NCBI GenBank assembly: GCA_905203555.1
Contig: CAJKWK010000004.1
Span: forward strand, 29,806-93,805
Length of the DNA: 64,000 nt
Source: an uncultured Lachnospiraceae bacterium
GTDB taxonomy: Bacteria; Bacillota; Clostridia; Lachnospirales; Lachnospiraceae
Direction: 5' to 3'
The translations under genes and the position numbers were made by a program. This document shows, piece after piece, positions 16,201 to 26,061 of this stretch (within the stretch, counting starts at the first letter, position 1; every line of letters begins with the position of its first letter). The notes beneath the pieces are model-generated. The model saw nothing but the letters and a program-made list of their open reading frames with translations, was not told the origin of the DNA and did not search any database.

Positions 16201-19200
16201 ATGCAGGAAGATCAATTAACAAACCAATCGCTCAGTATCGTGGTGAAACTGTATCAGGGTTTCTTACAGGGGCTGCCAGATCTGTTTGAAGGGATAGATA
16301 CTTTTAAAGCCAATTCCTATTATCAGGATGTCCTGCGCCGGGATATCAGACAAACCGATGAGTGTCTCTGTATCGCAGCAGAAGATGAGGCAGTACGCCT
16401 CATAGAAATCAAGCTGCAGGAAAAGGGAATTCCATGGGAAAAGCGGATGGCATCGGAAGTTCAGGATGTTGTCAAAACAAACGGTATGTTTGTATTCCTC
16501 TGCCGGGGAATTGATATGCAGCGTGTTCAGGAAGCAGTACAGGAAATCCAGAAAGAATTTACGATGTCCCGTATGCCTGAAGCAGAAAGAGATGAACCAG
16601 ATCTTGAATCGGAACTGGAACGGGAAAGAGAGAGGGAAACGGAGCAGACGAAACAATCCGAAGAACAAAACGAGGAAGAAAATCTGTCGTCCATCCAGGA
16701 ATCCGAAGAAGAACCAGAAGAGATAGAAAACAATAACCCCCAAAAAGAGAAAAAGAAAAAAACAAACAGGGAAAGGCGGACAGAAGGTTCTCAAAGCAGA
16801 ACGCCATATCAAACACAAGGTTTATCCCAGAAAACACCAGAGCCTTACCGAAATGAAGAAATAAGACAGGATTCTTACGCTGATCCAGAACGTTCTTCAT
16901 CTTCTGTTTATTCCGAATCACGAATAGAACAGGAAGCAGTACACCATGTCGAACCACCTAAAGAATCCAGAAAATCTTCTTATCCGGAATCATTGGAACG
17001 GGAAGGACTGGCTGGATATAACCGTTACAGGGAAACAGATTTTTCACACAGGCCGGAACGGGAAACCAGCAGACCTTCCGGGGACTGGAGTTTTACACAA
17101 GAATCAAAAACAAAAGAACAGATAGAGCGCACCTCACATTTAGAAACGCAAACAGAGTATTCAAGCGTACATCCATCACAGGAATCTGCAAAACCATACC
17201 AACATGAAGAAAAACGACGGAATGCGGATACAAAAGAGCCATCCTCTTATCCTGAATCAGACAAGGAGCCGTTAAGCGAAAAGAAAGTGGCAGAACGCCA
17301 AATGACAGGGCCTACAGAGCCTATGGTGGGAACGGAATCTGCTTATAATACACAGAGGCCTTATGATGCGGTAATAAAAACGGAGGTTAATGAAGAACGT
17401 CCAAGACGTCCATCTTCCGAATCGGGATACAAAACATCTCGCATGGGCGGATTTCAATCTATTGGAAATGAACGGATCATTTTAAGTACTGGGCGGCAGA
17501 CTGAAAAGTCCAACACGGAATCCGTTTCATCATTTTACCGAGCAAATGAACCCTATCATCCAAACAAAGAGTCTCCAGGAAAAGAAGCGGGGGGTATCCA
17601 GATCCTTGGAAACGGAACCAGTATCCAATCGCCGGTTGAGACATCGCAAACCACACGTGGCGGGCTGTTTTCTGAAACAGTGCGGCAGCAAGCTGCTCAG
17701 ATATTGTCTTCATCCATGCAAGCAGCAGATACTTATTCACATGCTGGTAAGCAGGAAACGAGGAATCTTTACCATCCGGATGATATTACAAAAGCATTAA
17801 AAAGGCAGGATACTCCCGGCGCTAATAAACAATCTGCTGCTAACATTGCGATAACCACACTGTCTTCTGATGTATTTACAAACTTCTTCCAAAGAGACGG
17901 TAAGCAAGACACCAAGGATTCCGTTCTTAACATAAATGAGAACATAGGTACATCAAGTAAGTCAGCAAACCTTGAATACGAAGGATTCGCTCGGGGTAAT
18001 AATGCAATAAAGCCATCAGACAGTTTCAATATTCAGGATCGGTTTCGTAATCAGATTCTAGCATCCAGGCGATTTTATCAGGTACGCGGAATACTGTCTC
18101 CGGACCATTTCCGTTCAGTCTTTCATGCAAGCCGACGCATTGCCATGCAGTCAGTGTTAAGTCGTGAAACGGAAGCGGGCAGGGTAGCAATGGATGTAAT
18201 TGATTACACTGCACCGGTTGCGATTGTCATGCATCGCAAGCTTCTGGCAAACGGAGCTATGCAGATTGCCCGGACTACACGCTGTAACATGGATGTCATG
18301 GCTGCATTGTATGCGGCAAAATTTGGTGTTGGGCTTCAGGAGGCAGAAGCTGCACTTAGCAGAATACGGAATATGGACATGGCGATGGTTCTGGTTGGCA
18401 AAAAAGGTCTGACTATGGCGGACAGCGCAACTTTCAAGGCGATGGGAGATGTTTTCGGGCTTTCAAATGAGAAATCCTTGATGTCCATGATTGCCAATAT
18501 GGATAACAATACTTTGATCAGCCTGGTACAGAATCTGGATGTCAGCGATGAATTCAAAAAGGTAATACAGGGTATTCCCATTAAAGACCTGACTCCTGCA
18601 AAACTACAGTCGCTTATGAAGAAGTTTTCAGGGAAGAATGAGAAAGCTCTTTTGGAAATTTTATACTCTGGAAAATTAAATAAAAAATACGGCTTATCCG
18701 GCAATTTCGGTTTTCATACGGTTGTGCGTGGCTGGCTGACCAGATTGCTAAAATCCTCGATGCGGGATTCGGATGCAGCCAGGGCGCTTGGCCAGATCAT
18801 TGGTCTATCCAAAAACACATACATGGCATACCGTTCCGGCATGAGGCTCCTATTAACGATCCTGAATAAAATACCGTTTAAAAATAAGGAGCAGCTGGTA
18901 TCAGAAATCGCTTTTAAGGTCGCATCCGATCCATTAAAAGCAATCGGAAGCAAAGCGGCCCAAAGTGCGAAAAAAATCGGCGTCAAAGCAGGAAATAAGT
19001 TATTAGGTAACCGTATGCAAAACCTCATGACCAAGCGTTCCGTTCAGCATGCGAGCAGTGCATTGAAATTTATGGCGCATCCTATGCGAAACATCACAGC
19101 ACAATTAAAAGCAAAACTTGGAAATACGGTCGTAGGGAAATTTTTCGCCGGTCTTTCCGGTAAGATTACAGCGCTTGCAGCAAAAGTAAGTTCTTTCTTA

Positions 19201-20463
19201 GGTTGGGCTGCAGTCATCATTCTTGTAATCATTTTAGCTACCAGCCTGATTTCGAGCATCGTAGAAAAACAAGAGGCCGCAAAAAACAGCCGGATGAAAC
19301 CGTATAACTTCGCCCAGGATACGGAGATTGTTCAGGAAGTGATCACAGAACTTACCCAGAAAAACGAAGCATTTATGGCGGAAATCAACGATGCAGCAAA
19401 CCACCGTGGTAAGTACAGTACCACTATGGGACTTACTACAAATGAAAATGTTTCGTTTTATGAAAGTTATGACATTGTGTTCCGCGATATATACGGCAAC
19501 GAACTAGAGCCAACCCATGTTGATCTCAATAACACGAAAGCAATTATTTCCATGGCAAGTCGTTTTATGCCATATCCATTCCAGAAACCGTCGGATCATG
19601 CATCTGAAGCAGAAAAAAAGACCTATGAGGATATCAAACAGCACTTTAAAGATTATTGTTATTTCTTATGGGCAGCAACCCATCAGATCTCGATTGAAGA
19701 ATATCACCCAGGCCATGGTGCTGAAGTGGACGGAGCAGAGGATGATTCCGGACTGGTAACAACGCAGGATAAGGGATTATGTGACAAAAACGGCTCTACC
19801 ATTTGGCTCAGAAATGATTTCACAAAAGACATTGTAAATTACAATAGGGAACGATGGGAATGTGAATCCTGCGATGAAGTCCCAAGTACCGGAATGGGGG
19901 ATGAGTTGGATGACCTCTGCACGCACGGAAAAGATGATAATGCTCATGGTGGCTGGAGAATGACAGGAAATAAGCGCTATGTATATAACTGTCAAGAAGA
20001 ACATCGACATATAGGCTGCGATCATAGTGATGATTATTGTAACAGGGGAACCTGCGAAGATGCAGGAAATGCCTCCCCAACTACACATGGTCATTATGAA
20101 TATGAATGGATCTACGAATGTGGTGGCCACATGAGTTCCGTTGTTTATGTTACAATCGGTGATTTATCCAGAGATCCCAGTTTCAGCCCTGCAAAAGATG
20201 TGGATTACAGCGCAGTTGGACAATATGGAGACAGTATTTCCGGTGATGATGTCTTAAACGAAGCCGGTGCATTGACTTATCGGGGATACGCATACACAAA
20301 ATCTGTCAATCAGGATGTAACCCCAGCTGTTTATGTGTACACTTTACTGGAAGACGGAAGTACATATGAGGGCAGCACAGAGGCAGAAGCGATGAATAAG
20401 TTTCAGCAATATGTGGATACTCTTCCGGTTAAAGATACCGAAACTCAGTCTGGAACTGGATGA
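16201..20463 (+). CDS. Large PcfB-like conjugation membrane protein
   Basis: Residues about 1-125 resemble PcfB/DUF3801, a relaxosome accessory domain of conjugative plasmids. Residues 125-560 are low-complexity Glu/Ser/Arg sequence, probably disordered. Residues 600-990 are a long helical region, followed by one strong membrane helix near 1000-1022 (ILVIILATSLISS). The outer part contains a Cys/His-rich segment near 1220-1310 (CESCDE, CQEEHRHIGCDHSDDYC, CEDAGN) likely to bind metal or form disulfides. At 1420 residues it far exceeds PcfB, implying fusion with a transfer-channel membrane protein. The start follows GAAGGAGG. Confidence 0.65.
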   Translation: MQEDQLTNQSLSIVVKLYQGFLQGLPDLFEGIDTFKANSYYQDVLRRDIRQTDECLCIAAEDEAVRLIEIKLQEKGIPWEKRMASEVQDVVKTNGMFVFLCRGIDMQRVQEAVQEIQKEFTMSRMPEAERDEPDLESELERERERETEQTKQSEEQNEEENLSSIQESEEEPEEIENNNPQKEKKKKTNRERRTEGSQSRTPYQTQGLSQKTPEPYRNEEIRQDSYADPERSSSSVYSESRIEQEAVHHVEPPKESRKSSYPESLEREGLAGYNRYRETDFSHRPERETSRPSGDWSFTQESKTKEQIERTSHLETQTEYSSVHPSQESAKPYQHEEKRRNADTKEPSSYPESDKEPLSEKKVAERQMTGPTEPMVGTESAYNTQRPYDAVIKTEVNEERPRRPSSESGYKTSRMGGFQSIGNERIILSTGRQTEKSNTESVSSFYRANEPYHPNKESPGKEAGGIQILGNGTSIQSPVETSQTTRGGLFSETVRQQAAQILSSSMQAADTYSHAGKQETRNLYHPDDITKALKRQDTPGANKQSAANIAITTLSSDVFTNFFQRDGKQDTKDSVLNINENIGTSSKSANLEYEGFARGNNAIKPSDSFNIQDRFRNQILASRRFYQVRGILSPDHFRSVFHASRRIAMQSVLSRETEAGRVAMDVIDYTAPVAIVMHRKLLANGAMQIARTTRCNMDVMAALYAAKFGVGLQEAEAALSRIRNMDMAMVLVGKKGLTMADSATFKAMGDVFGLSNEKSLMSMIANMDNNTLISLVQNLDVSDEFKKVIQGIPIKDLTPAKLQSLMKKFSGKNEKALLEILYSGKLNKKYGLSGNFGFHTVVRGWLTRLLKSSMRDSDAARALGQIIGLSKNTYMAYRSGMRLLLTILNKIPFKNKEQLVSEIAFKVASDPLKAIGSKAAQSAKKIGVKAGNKLLGNRMQNLMTKRSVQHASSALKFMAHPMRNITAQLKAKLGNTVVGKFFAGLSGKITALAAKVSSFLGWAAVIILVIILATSLISSIVEKQEAAKNSRMKPYNFAQDTEIVQEVITELTQKNEAFMAEINDAANHRGKYSTTMGLTTNENVSFYESYDIVFRDIYGNELEPTHVDLNNTKAIISMASRFMPYPFQKPSDHASEAEKKTYEDIKQHFKDYCYFLWAATHQISIEEYHPGHGAEVDGAEDDSGLVTTQDKGLCDKNGSTIWLRNDFTKDIVNYNRERWECESCDEVPSTGMGDELDDLCTHGKDDNAHGGWRMTGNKRYVYNCQEEHRHIGCDHSDDYCNRGTCEDAGNASPTTHGHYEYEWIYECGGHMSSVVYVTIGDLSRDPSFSPAKDVDYSAVGQYGDSISGDDVLNEAGALTYRGYAYTKSVNQDVTPAVYVYTLLEDGSTYEGSTEAEAMNKFQQYVDTLPVKDTETQSGTG

Positions 20464-20539
20464 AATAACTCTTATTAACAAACAGAAAAATAAGCGGGAT
20501 TTTAACCCCGCTGGCACACAAAAAGAAGGAGGCGTAATT

Positions 20540-22843
20540 GTGACAAACAATCAAACTTGCCCGAAGTATTATCAAACATTTATGTTGCTGTTTGTTCTTT
20601 TTTATACATGGTTTCTCTGTCCTCTTTGTTCAATCCGGGCTAATGCCGCATCAGAAAGGGCTTATCTGTATTTTTTCACCATCGACGGAGAAGAAATCGA
20701 AGAATTAGAAAAGAAAGTCAGTGAAAAACATGGGTATACCTTCTTAGACCCGGATCCTTACAAATATTTGCCGGTTGAGGAAGATGAAAATAACCTGATG
20801 TATCCGGAACTGTACGATCAGGTCACGGGAATTGAATGGGAAGAGAAAGATGAAGACGGGAACCATATCGCAACTTATAAAGAAGGTGACACATTTGACT
20901 GGTCTGCAGGCGACCATTTCTTTTATGTAAAATCCGATAATCCTGTCTTGACCGGTGAAAATACCATGGATCTGACATGGGAAGAACGGGTTCACTTGTA
21001 TTTTTACAATGTGAATGGCGATGAACTTTACAGTTTGGAGCAGGATATTGGACCAAAAGACGAATATACATTTCCGGATCCAGAACAATATGCGTATCGC
21101 TTTGAAGAAAATGCTGAGTCAGAAGGTGACGATGTCTCATCAGATACGCTAAGCGGAAAAGGTATTTATTGGTATTGTATGGATGAAAAAGAAAAGGAAT
21201 ACTTGTTTGCTGATAATGATAAGGCTAAATTCCGTCCTGGTACATACGAATTCTACGCTGTGACAGATGATCCTGTACAAGTATCATTTTACTATCCAAT
21301 TGATTATGACACCTACTATGTTGCCGACGACATGGCAGGAGCAGTATACGCTACAATAGAAACGAAAGTCGGAGAAACAATCCGGTTAAAAAAATCACTG
21401 GGAGCAATCCTTTGGGAAAGCACCTTCCAGGGATGGGAAGATGAAGAAACAGGAGAACAGTATGAAGGCGGAACGTCTTACCGCATCATGCAAAATAGGG
21501 ATTTGAATTTATTTGCAGTTTATGAATACGATGAGGATTGGGATCCGAATGCAGTCGATCAGAATACAGGAGAGCAGGTTGGAGAGAAAGAAGAAATCAA
21601 CATTGCCGATCTTGACAAAATCAAAGAGGCTGCAGGTGCCGGATATGATGTTGCCATTGACGCAGAAGGAATTTTAAGAAGAACTGGAAACAGGGTTAAA
21701 ATCAACAACGATGTACAGATTACAGGCATCCCAGGAACCATTCAAAGACAAAAATCTCTTAGTTCTTTAAAACCAGGAGGAGATCCGAATAATCCGGAAG
21801 ACTACCGTAAAGATAAATATGGCAACAAAATGGAGGAATCAAAACTTCCGGCAGAAATCAATAATGTACTTCGTCAGGACGATTCTGCTATGTATATGGA
21901 TGTGTATGGAAATTCATTTATTTATTATCCGTCGCTAACCAGAAAAAATAATATGCTGCTTGCATATGACCGACTGACTCTTGGAAAAACAGATTCCTGG
22001 GTAACCAATACTTTGAATTGGGATGCGGAAATGAATCGGCGTTTTGAAGCTGTGGAATTTGCTTTATTGAACGGAAAATATCCGCAGGAAGGCGAAGAAC
22101 TGGTTCCTGGAGTTGTTTGGAAGAACAGTTATATGTCTAAAAAAGCATTTGATGAGCTAAAGGCCTATAAGCCGCTGTGGCAGGGATGGTACAGCGAATA
22201 TACAGACGGGCTACTGGATAAGTATAAAGGAACATCTGGCGACATTACCGTTGGTTCTATAACGGATCCATTGACAAATCTTTTTGAAATGACTGCGTAT
22301 GCAGCTTCAAAAGAAAAAAATCCTATGGGAGATGCCAGCCAGGTGGGTGCCAGAATAATTACCAGTCAGGACTTGGAAGATACAAAATTTAAACCGCAAT
22401 ATTATATACCAACAAAAACATTCACATTTGGATCGTTTAGTTTCAATTCTTTGAATGGGCTAACACAAGAACAAATTACGAATATGTCGGCGGTATTCAA
22501 TGCGCTTGTTAAAGCTGGGTACACTCCTGAATTTGCTGCCGGAGCCTGTGGTAATATATGGCAGGAGTCACATTTTAATCCCAAAGCATCTTCTGGAAGT
22601 CATCATGGAATTATACAATGGGGTGGCGGACGGTTCGAGCGTTTAAAACAAACTGCGGCTCAAAACAATACTACTTGGGAAGATCTAAATGTTCAGATTC
22701 AATTTATGTTAGATGAATTAAATAGCCCTTCTTTTACATCGCCTTTCGTTAGAAATTTAAAAAAGTATAATGGACAAAGTGATGTAAAAGGTATTTCAGA
22801 TGTCCAAACAGCATGTGATCTGTGGGCTTTAGTGATTGAATGA
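20540..22843 (+). pseudogene. Exported peptidoglycan hydrolase, lysozyme part, ended by in-frame TGA
   Basis: GTG at 20540 follows GAAGGAGG and opens a signal peptide (residues about 12-36). Two related domains of about 95 residues follow (YLYFFTIDG and HLYFYNVNG), then an InlB-like repeat, a helical middle region, and from about 640 a phage-tail-type lysozyme domain (GYTPEFAAGACGNIWQESHF, HHGIIQWGGGRF). TGA 22841-22843 stops it inside this domain (CDLWALVIE), but the same frame continues as a C39-like peptidase. Such two-enzyme hydrolases open the cell wall for conjugation channels. A hairpin spans the TGA. Confidence 0.7.
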
Positions 22844-22873
22844 TGTATCTGTTCTGCCAACCATCCAATCACT
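22831..22873 (+). repeat. Hairpin spanning the in-frame stop codon
   Basis: AGTGATTG-a-ATG pairs with CAT-c-CAATCACT around a 19-nt loop. The TGA at 22841-22843 overlaps the end of the left arm. Confidence 0.6.
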
Positions 22874-23545
22874 CAATGCCCATTAGTCAATGGAAAACCG
22901 ATGCAAGAATTGGCGCAGAGAAGAGTATATGCGCAGAAAATTTTTATGTCCATGCGAAGTACTGGAACTCTTACAATTGATGCGAATGGATATGGTGTTC
23001 CTAACAATCTTAGTAATAATAAAGTACCGTATTTTCCGCAGGGTAATAATGCCCCATGGAGCAGCTTACCTTTTGGTGATAAAAATATTGCATATTCAGG
23101 TTGTTCTATCACTTCATTAGCTATGGTAGTAAGTTACCATACTGGACAGTTTGTATATCCAAGCGACATCCGACAGTCTATTATGGATCACAATGGAGGA
23201 AATTATAAAGCATTTCATGTGAGTGGTGCTGGTGCAAGTAATGCCATTTATAACGCAGTCGCCTCCTATTATGGCTTACAATGCAAACGAATCTCATCAC
23301 CAGCAGAAGTGACGGCATCATTACAACAAGGATTGCCTGTGATTATTTCTGTTAAGGGAACAAAAAAGGGTGCGCCAACCAATACATTTACATCCAATGC
23401 ACATTTAATGGTAATTACAGGCATGGATGCATTAGGAAATTATTATATTAATAATCCTAGTAAACCAGCTCAATGTTATGAAACTTATTCGTTATCTTTT
23501 TTAATGAGTCATCAAAATAGTGGCATGTGGGTTTTAAGTCGGTGA
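22844..23545 (+). pseudogene. C39-like cysteine peptidase part of the same hydrolase
   Basis: This frame directly continues that of the lysozyme part after TGA 22841. It begins CICSANHPITQCPL, then AQRRVYAQKIF, which looks like the normal end of the lysozyme domain. The C39/papain-like domain follows: catalytic Cys in YSGCSITSLAMVV, His in SNAHLMVITGM and an Asn-containing motif (YYINNPSK). ATG 22901 is the first internal start but has only a weak GGA upstream. It may be expressed only by readthrough, by weak reinitiation, or not at all. It ends at 23545 against a hairpin repeat. Confidence 0.65.
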
Positions 23546-23596
23546 ACTACTCGGTCATTGAATGGCCGAGGATTCCCGCTCTGACGTCCTAAATAT
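23545..23596 (-). repeat. IS605-right-end-like hairpin repeat, copy 2
   Basis: CTCGGTCATTGAATGGCCGAG at 23550-23570 is followed by GATTCCCGCTCTGACGTCCT. It closely matches 33125-33176 in the same orientation and 14467-14517 in reverse. Confidence 0.65.
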
Positions 23597-23605
23597 GTAT
23601 AAAAA

Positions 23606-23649
23606 AACATTTTTTCTGCTGGAAACCAAATTCCGGCAGAAAAAATGTT
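23606..23649. terminator. Long perfect inverted repeat, bidirectional terminator
   Basis: AACATTTTTTCTGC pairs with GCAGAAAAAATGTT and the stem continues through GGAA/TTCC. A/T runs on both sides allow function on either strand. Confidence 0.7.
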
Positions 23650-23669
23650 ATAATACATACGATTCAACG

Positions 23670-23687
23670 CCATAATTATAAAAAGAT
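23670..23687 (+). promoter_or_regulatory. CCATAATT-type promoter box
   Basis: CCATAATT at 23670-23677 is followed by ATAAAAAGAT, 37 nt before the ATG at 23715. A TATAAT also occurs just upstream at 23649-23654. Confidence 0.55.
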
Positions 23688-23714
23688 CATAAAAAGGAAA
23701 AGGAGAAAGAGAAC

Positions 23715-24773
23715 ATGAAAAAAATTACCTATATTTTTACCATACTTTGTCTTTTATTTTCTAACTGCTGGATTACCGCATTCGGAAGAGATATTCAGTG
23801 GGACGAAGAAGATTTGAGTAACGAGGTAACCGTCACTATTTCCGCCTCTGTACCGGAAGGGTTTGACGAAAGAATCGAGGTGTACTTAAATAATTCACCT
23901 CATCCATTAACGAAAGATTATCAATATACCATGGAATTACCATTAGATAAAGATACTGTTTATGATGTTGTTGTTTTATCATCGACAGATATTGAAGATC
24001 GGTATGCATTTTCTGCACCTGATACATTATCTCCATCTCAGGATGGTAGTTTAACCATTCAAGTTACTGAATTATTTGAAGAACTTCCAGAAAATAATTC
24101 GAGTCTTGAAACGGATGGTATTACGGAAATAGATGATCTCGAAATGACCCCATCTCAATACGATTTTTCTGATGGCCAAGAAAGTGGAATAATTCATATT
24201 TCTATGAAAGACTACGGTGTGTTTGATACAGTTACATACCGTTTAGTCGGAGAAAAAGAAGTATACGACATTGTTTTGGATAGTGAACATTATTTTCAAG
24301 CAGATGTAACGCTTCCAAAAGGCTCATACTATGAAAGTTCTACCATGTCTTACACATTTCAGGACTGGGTTCCTGAAAATCAATTAGATTTTGCATTAGA
24401 ACACGCTGGTCAGCAAGGTAACTTTGGAAAATACTATGACATTTCCGCTGTGGAAGATATTTATATTGATGATTTAATCATCTATATGGTATCTGGTAGC
24501 AATTCTATGGAAGTAAATGCAAACATCATTAATGATTCCGTAGTTGTAGAACAAAATATTGCAATACAGCAGGAGCATGAAAAAAAAGAATTGGAATCTG
24601 CGTTCCCAGAATTGACGGAAACCATTTCAGAAGCAGAAACCATCCCAGAGGCACAAGAAGTAGAAGAAGAACCGTTCGATATCTCTAATCTACCGTTCGT
24701 AGTTGGTGGATTAATTTGTGGTTTTGGAATTGGTTTTGTGATTTATCAATTCAGAAAAAAGAAAAGGAGATAA
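23715..24773 (+). CDS. Exported, C-terminally membrane-anchored hypothetical protein
   Basis: The 352-residue protein has an N-terminal signal peptide (residues 1-24), an extracellular beta-rich region of about 290 residues, an acidic Glu-rich linker near 285-320, a membrane helix (LPFVVGGLICGFGIGFVIY) and a basic KKKRR tail. This topology is that of a wall-spanning surface protein lacking a sortase motif. No family is recognised. It lies in the transfer block between the hydrolase and the relaxase. The start follows AAAAGGAG. Confidence 0.7.
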   Translation: MKKITYIFTILCLLFSNCWITAFGRDIQWDEEDLSNEVTVTISASVPEGFDERIEVYLNNSPHPLTKDYQYTMELPLDKDTVYDVVVLSSTDIEDRYAFSAPDTLSPSQDGSLTIQVTELFEELPENNSSLETDGITEIDDLEMTPSQYDFSDGQESGIIHISMKDYGVFDTVTYRLVGEKEVYDIVLDSEHYFQADVTLPKGSYYESSTMSYTFQDWVPENQLDFALEHAGQQGNFGKYYDISAVEDIYIDDLIIYMVSGSNSMEVNANIINDSVVVEQNIAIQQEHEKKELESAFPELTETISEAETIPEAQEVEEEPFDISNLPFVVGGLICGFGIGFVIYQFRKKKRR

Positions 24774-24832
24774 CAAAATAGCACGCGATCAAAAAAAACG
24801 CATTTTTAATATCCGTAAAATAATCATGTTCA

Positions 24833-24862
24833 AAAGCATCGCTGATTGCGATGCTTTTTTTC
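24833..24862 (+). terminator. Intrinsic terminator
   Basis: The AAGCATCG / CGATGCTT hairpin is followed by seven T. Confidence 0.85.
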
Positions 24863-24910
24863 TGTAAAAACAAACTGCTAATATTAGCACTTACCAACCT
24901 AGATCTTATC

Positions 24911-24929
24911 CCATAATTTCTCCAAGAAA
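24911..24929 (+). promoter_or_regulatory. CCATAATT-type promoter box
   Basis: CCATAATT at 24911-24918 is followed by TCTCCAAGAAAG, 31 nt before the relaxase ATG. Confidence 0.65.
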
Positions 24930-24949
24930 GCAACAGGAGGAGTACCACT

Positions 24950-25930
24950 ATGGGAAAACAGATTTTACAGATGGAATCCATTCATTCAACACAAGGATTT
25001 GCAGCTAAATTCAAGCATAACTACCGTATCGGAAATATACCAAATGCAGATCCGACGCTTCTGCATAAAAACAAACAAGTCATCCGATTACCAGTCGGTG
25101 AAACATATAATAGTTTTTATGAAAAACACGTCATGTCGTTACCGTATTATGCAAACCATAAAGTCCACAAAAACGCAACCCTTGGCTGGGAAATTATGAT
25201 GGCATACGGAACGGATAATCTGCCAGATAATTTTAGTATTGATTATTGGTGCCAACAGTCAAAAGCCTTTTTGGAAGATCAGTTCGGAAAAGAAAATATC
25301 GCATCGGCTGTGCTTCATATGGATGAAAATAATCCACATATCCATGCTATCGTAATTCCAGTCAAAGATGGAAAACTTAGTGCCAGATCTTTTATTAAAG
25401 ATCGGCAGGATATGCGGGACCTCCATGTCAAGTATTATAATTATATGAAAGAGTGTGGGCTGGAACCAGAGAATCGTTACATGCAAACCGAACACACAAA
25501 AGTCGGAAAATTTTACGCCAATATCAACATGGCTCTGGAAAAATCCCTTCCCGGACCGGAGGAAGGAGAAACACTTCCAGAATATGCAGAACGTGCTAAT
25601 GCATTTTACCAAGATCAATCCCTACGTATATTCAACATCGAACATCAGAATAAACAACTTACAAAAGAAAAGAAAGCGTTGGAAAAAGCAAATCGGACAA
25701 TAGAGGAACAGACTGCAAAAGCATATCAATCACAAATTGATGAAATCATGAAACAGATCGGCACTGTCCAAAATGCCAAACATGCCATTCAATACCGAGA
25801 TTCCCTTCAGCAGGCAATCGAATGGACGAGGAATCAAGATCCGGAAATGGCGGAAAGTATCGAGCATATCATCACAAATATGCAGCACAATTACGATCGA
25901 GCCGTACAGAATCAGAATATAGAACATTAG
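24950..25930 (+). CDS. mobV: MobV/Pre-family relaxase
   Basis: Plasmid mobilisation relaxase, which nicks the transfer origin and leads the strand into the recipient. The hallmark metal-binding motif HxDExxPHxH is present as HMDENNPHIHAIV near residue 123. Upstream, YEKHVMSLPYYANHKVHKNA is a plausible N-terminal DNA-binding part, and residues 215-300 form a coiled coil. At 326 residues it is shorter than many Pre proteins, but no truncation is visible. No oriT was identified. It is a single-gene unit between a CCATAATT box and a terminator; the start follows ACAGGAGGAG. Confidence 0.85.
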   Translation: MGKQILQMESIHSTQGFAAKFKHNYRIGNIPNADPTLLHKNKQVIRLPVGETYNSFYEKHVMSLPYYANHKVHKNATLGWEIMMAYGTDNLPDNFSIDYWCQQSKAFLEDQFGKENIASAVLHMDENNPHIHAIVIPVKDGKLSARSFIKDRQDMRDLHVKYYNYMKECGLEPENRYMQTEHTKVGKFYANINMALEKSLPGPEEGETLPEYAERANAFYQDQSLRIFNIEHQNKQLTKEKKALEKANRTIEEQTAKAYQSQIDEIMKQIGTVQNAKHAIQYRDSLQQAIEWTRNQDPEMAESIEHIITNMQHNYDRAVQNQNIEH

Positions 25931-25950
25931 AACTTCCAATCTGGAATCTT

Positions 25951-25980
25951 CTGTTACTCACTGGCCGAGCAATTCACTTA
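25951..25980 (+). repeat. Partial right-end-like hairpin repeat, copy 4
   Basis: TCTGTTACTCACTGGCCGAG and AATTCACTTA retain the GGCCGAG arm and the TTCAC end of the repeat at 14467, but the left arm is degenerate. Confidence 0.35.
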
Positions 25981-26006
25981 AAAAGCGGGACATCCCGCTT
26001 TTTTTA
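25981..26006 (+). terminator. Intrinsic terminator
   Basis: The AAAAGCGGGA / TCCCGCTTTT hairpin is followed by T. Confidence 0.85.
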
Positions 26007-26024
26007 ATTTTCACAAAAATCTTC

Positions 26025-26040
26025 CCATAATTAAGAAAAT
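26025..26040 (+). promoter_or_regulatory. CCATAATT-type promoter box
   Basis: CCATAATT at 26025-26032 is followed by AAGAAAAT, 20 nt after a terminator and 29 nt before the ATG at 26062. Confidence 0.65.
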
Positions 26041-26061
26041 TCAAAGGAGGATTTTTTTTGA

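Noticed and set aside
22841..22843. Selenocysteine or TGA-as-Trp decoding
   Set aside because: Many genes here end normally at TGA, and nothing identifies a SECIS element or a reassigned code.
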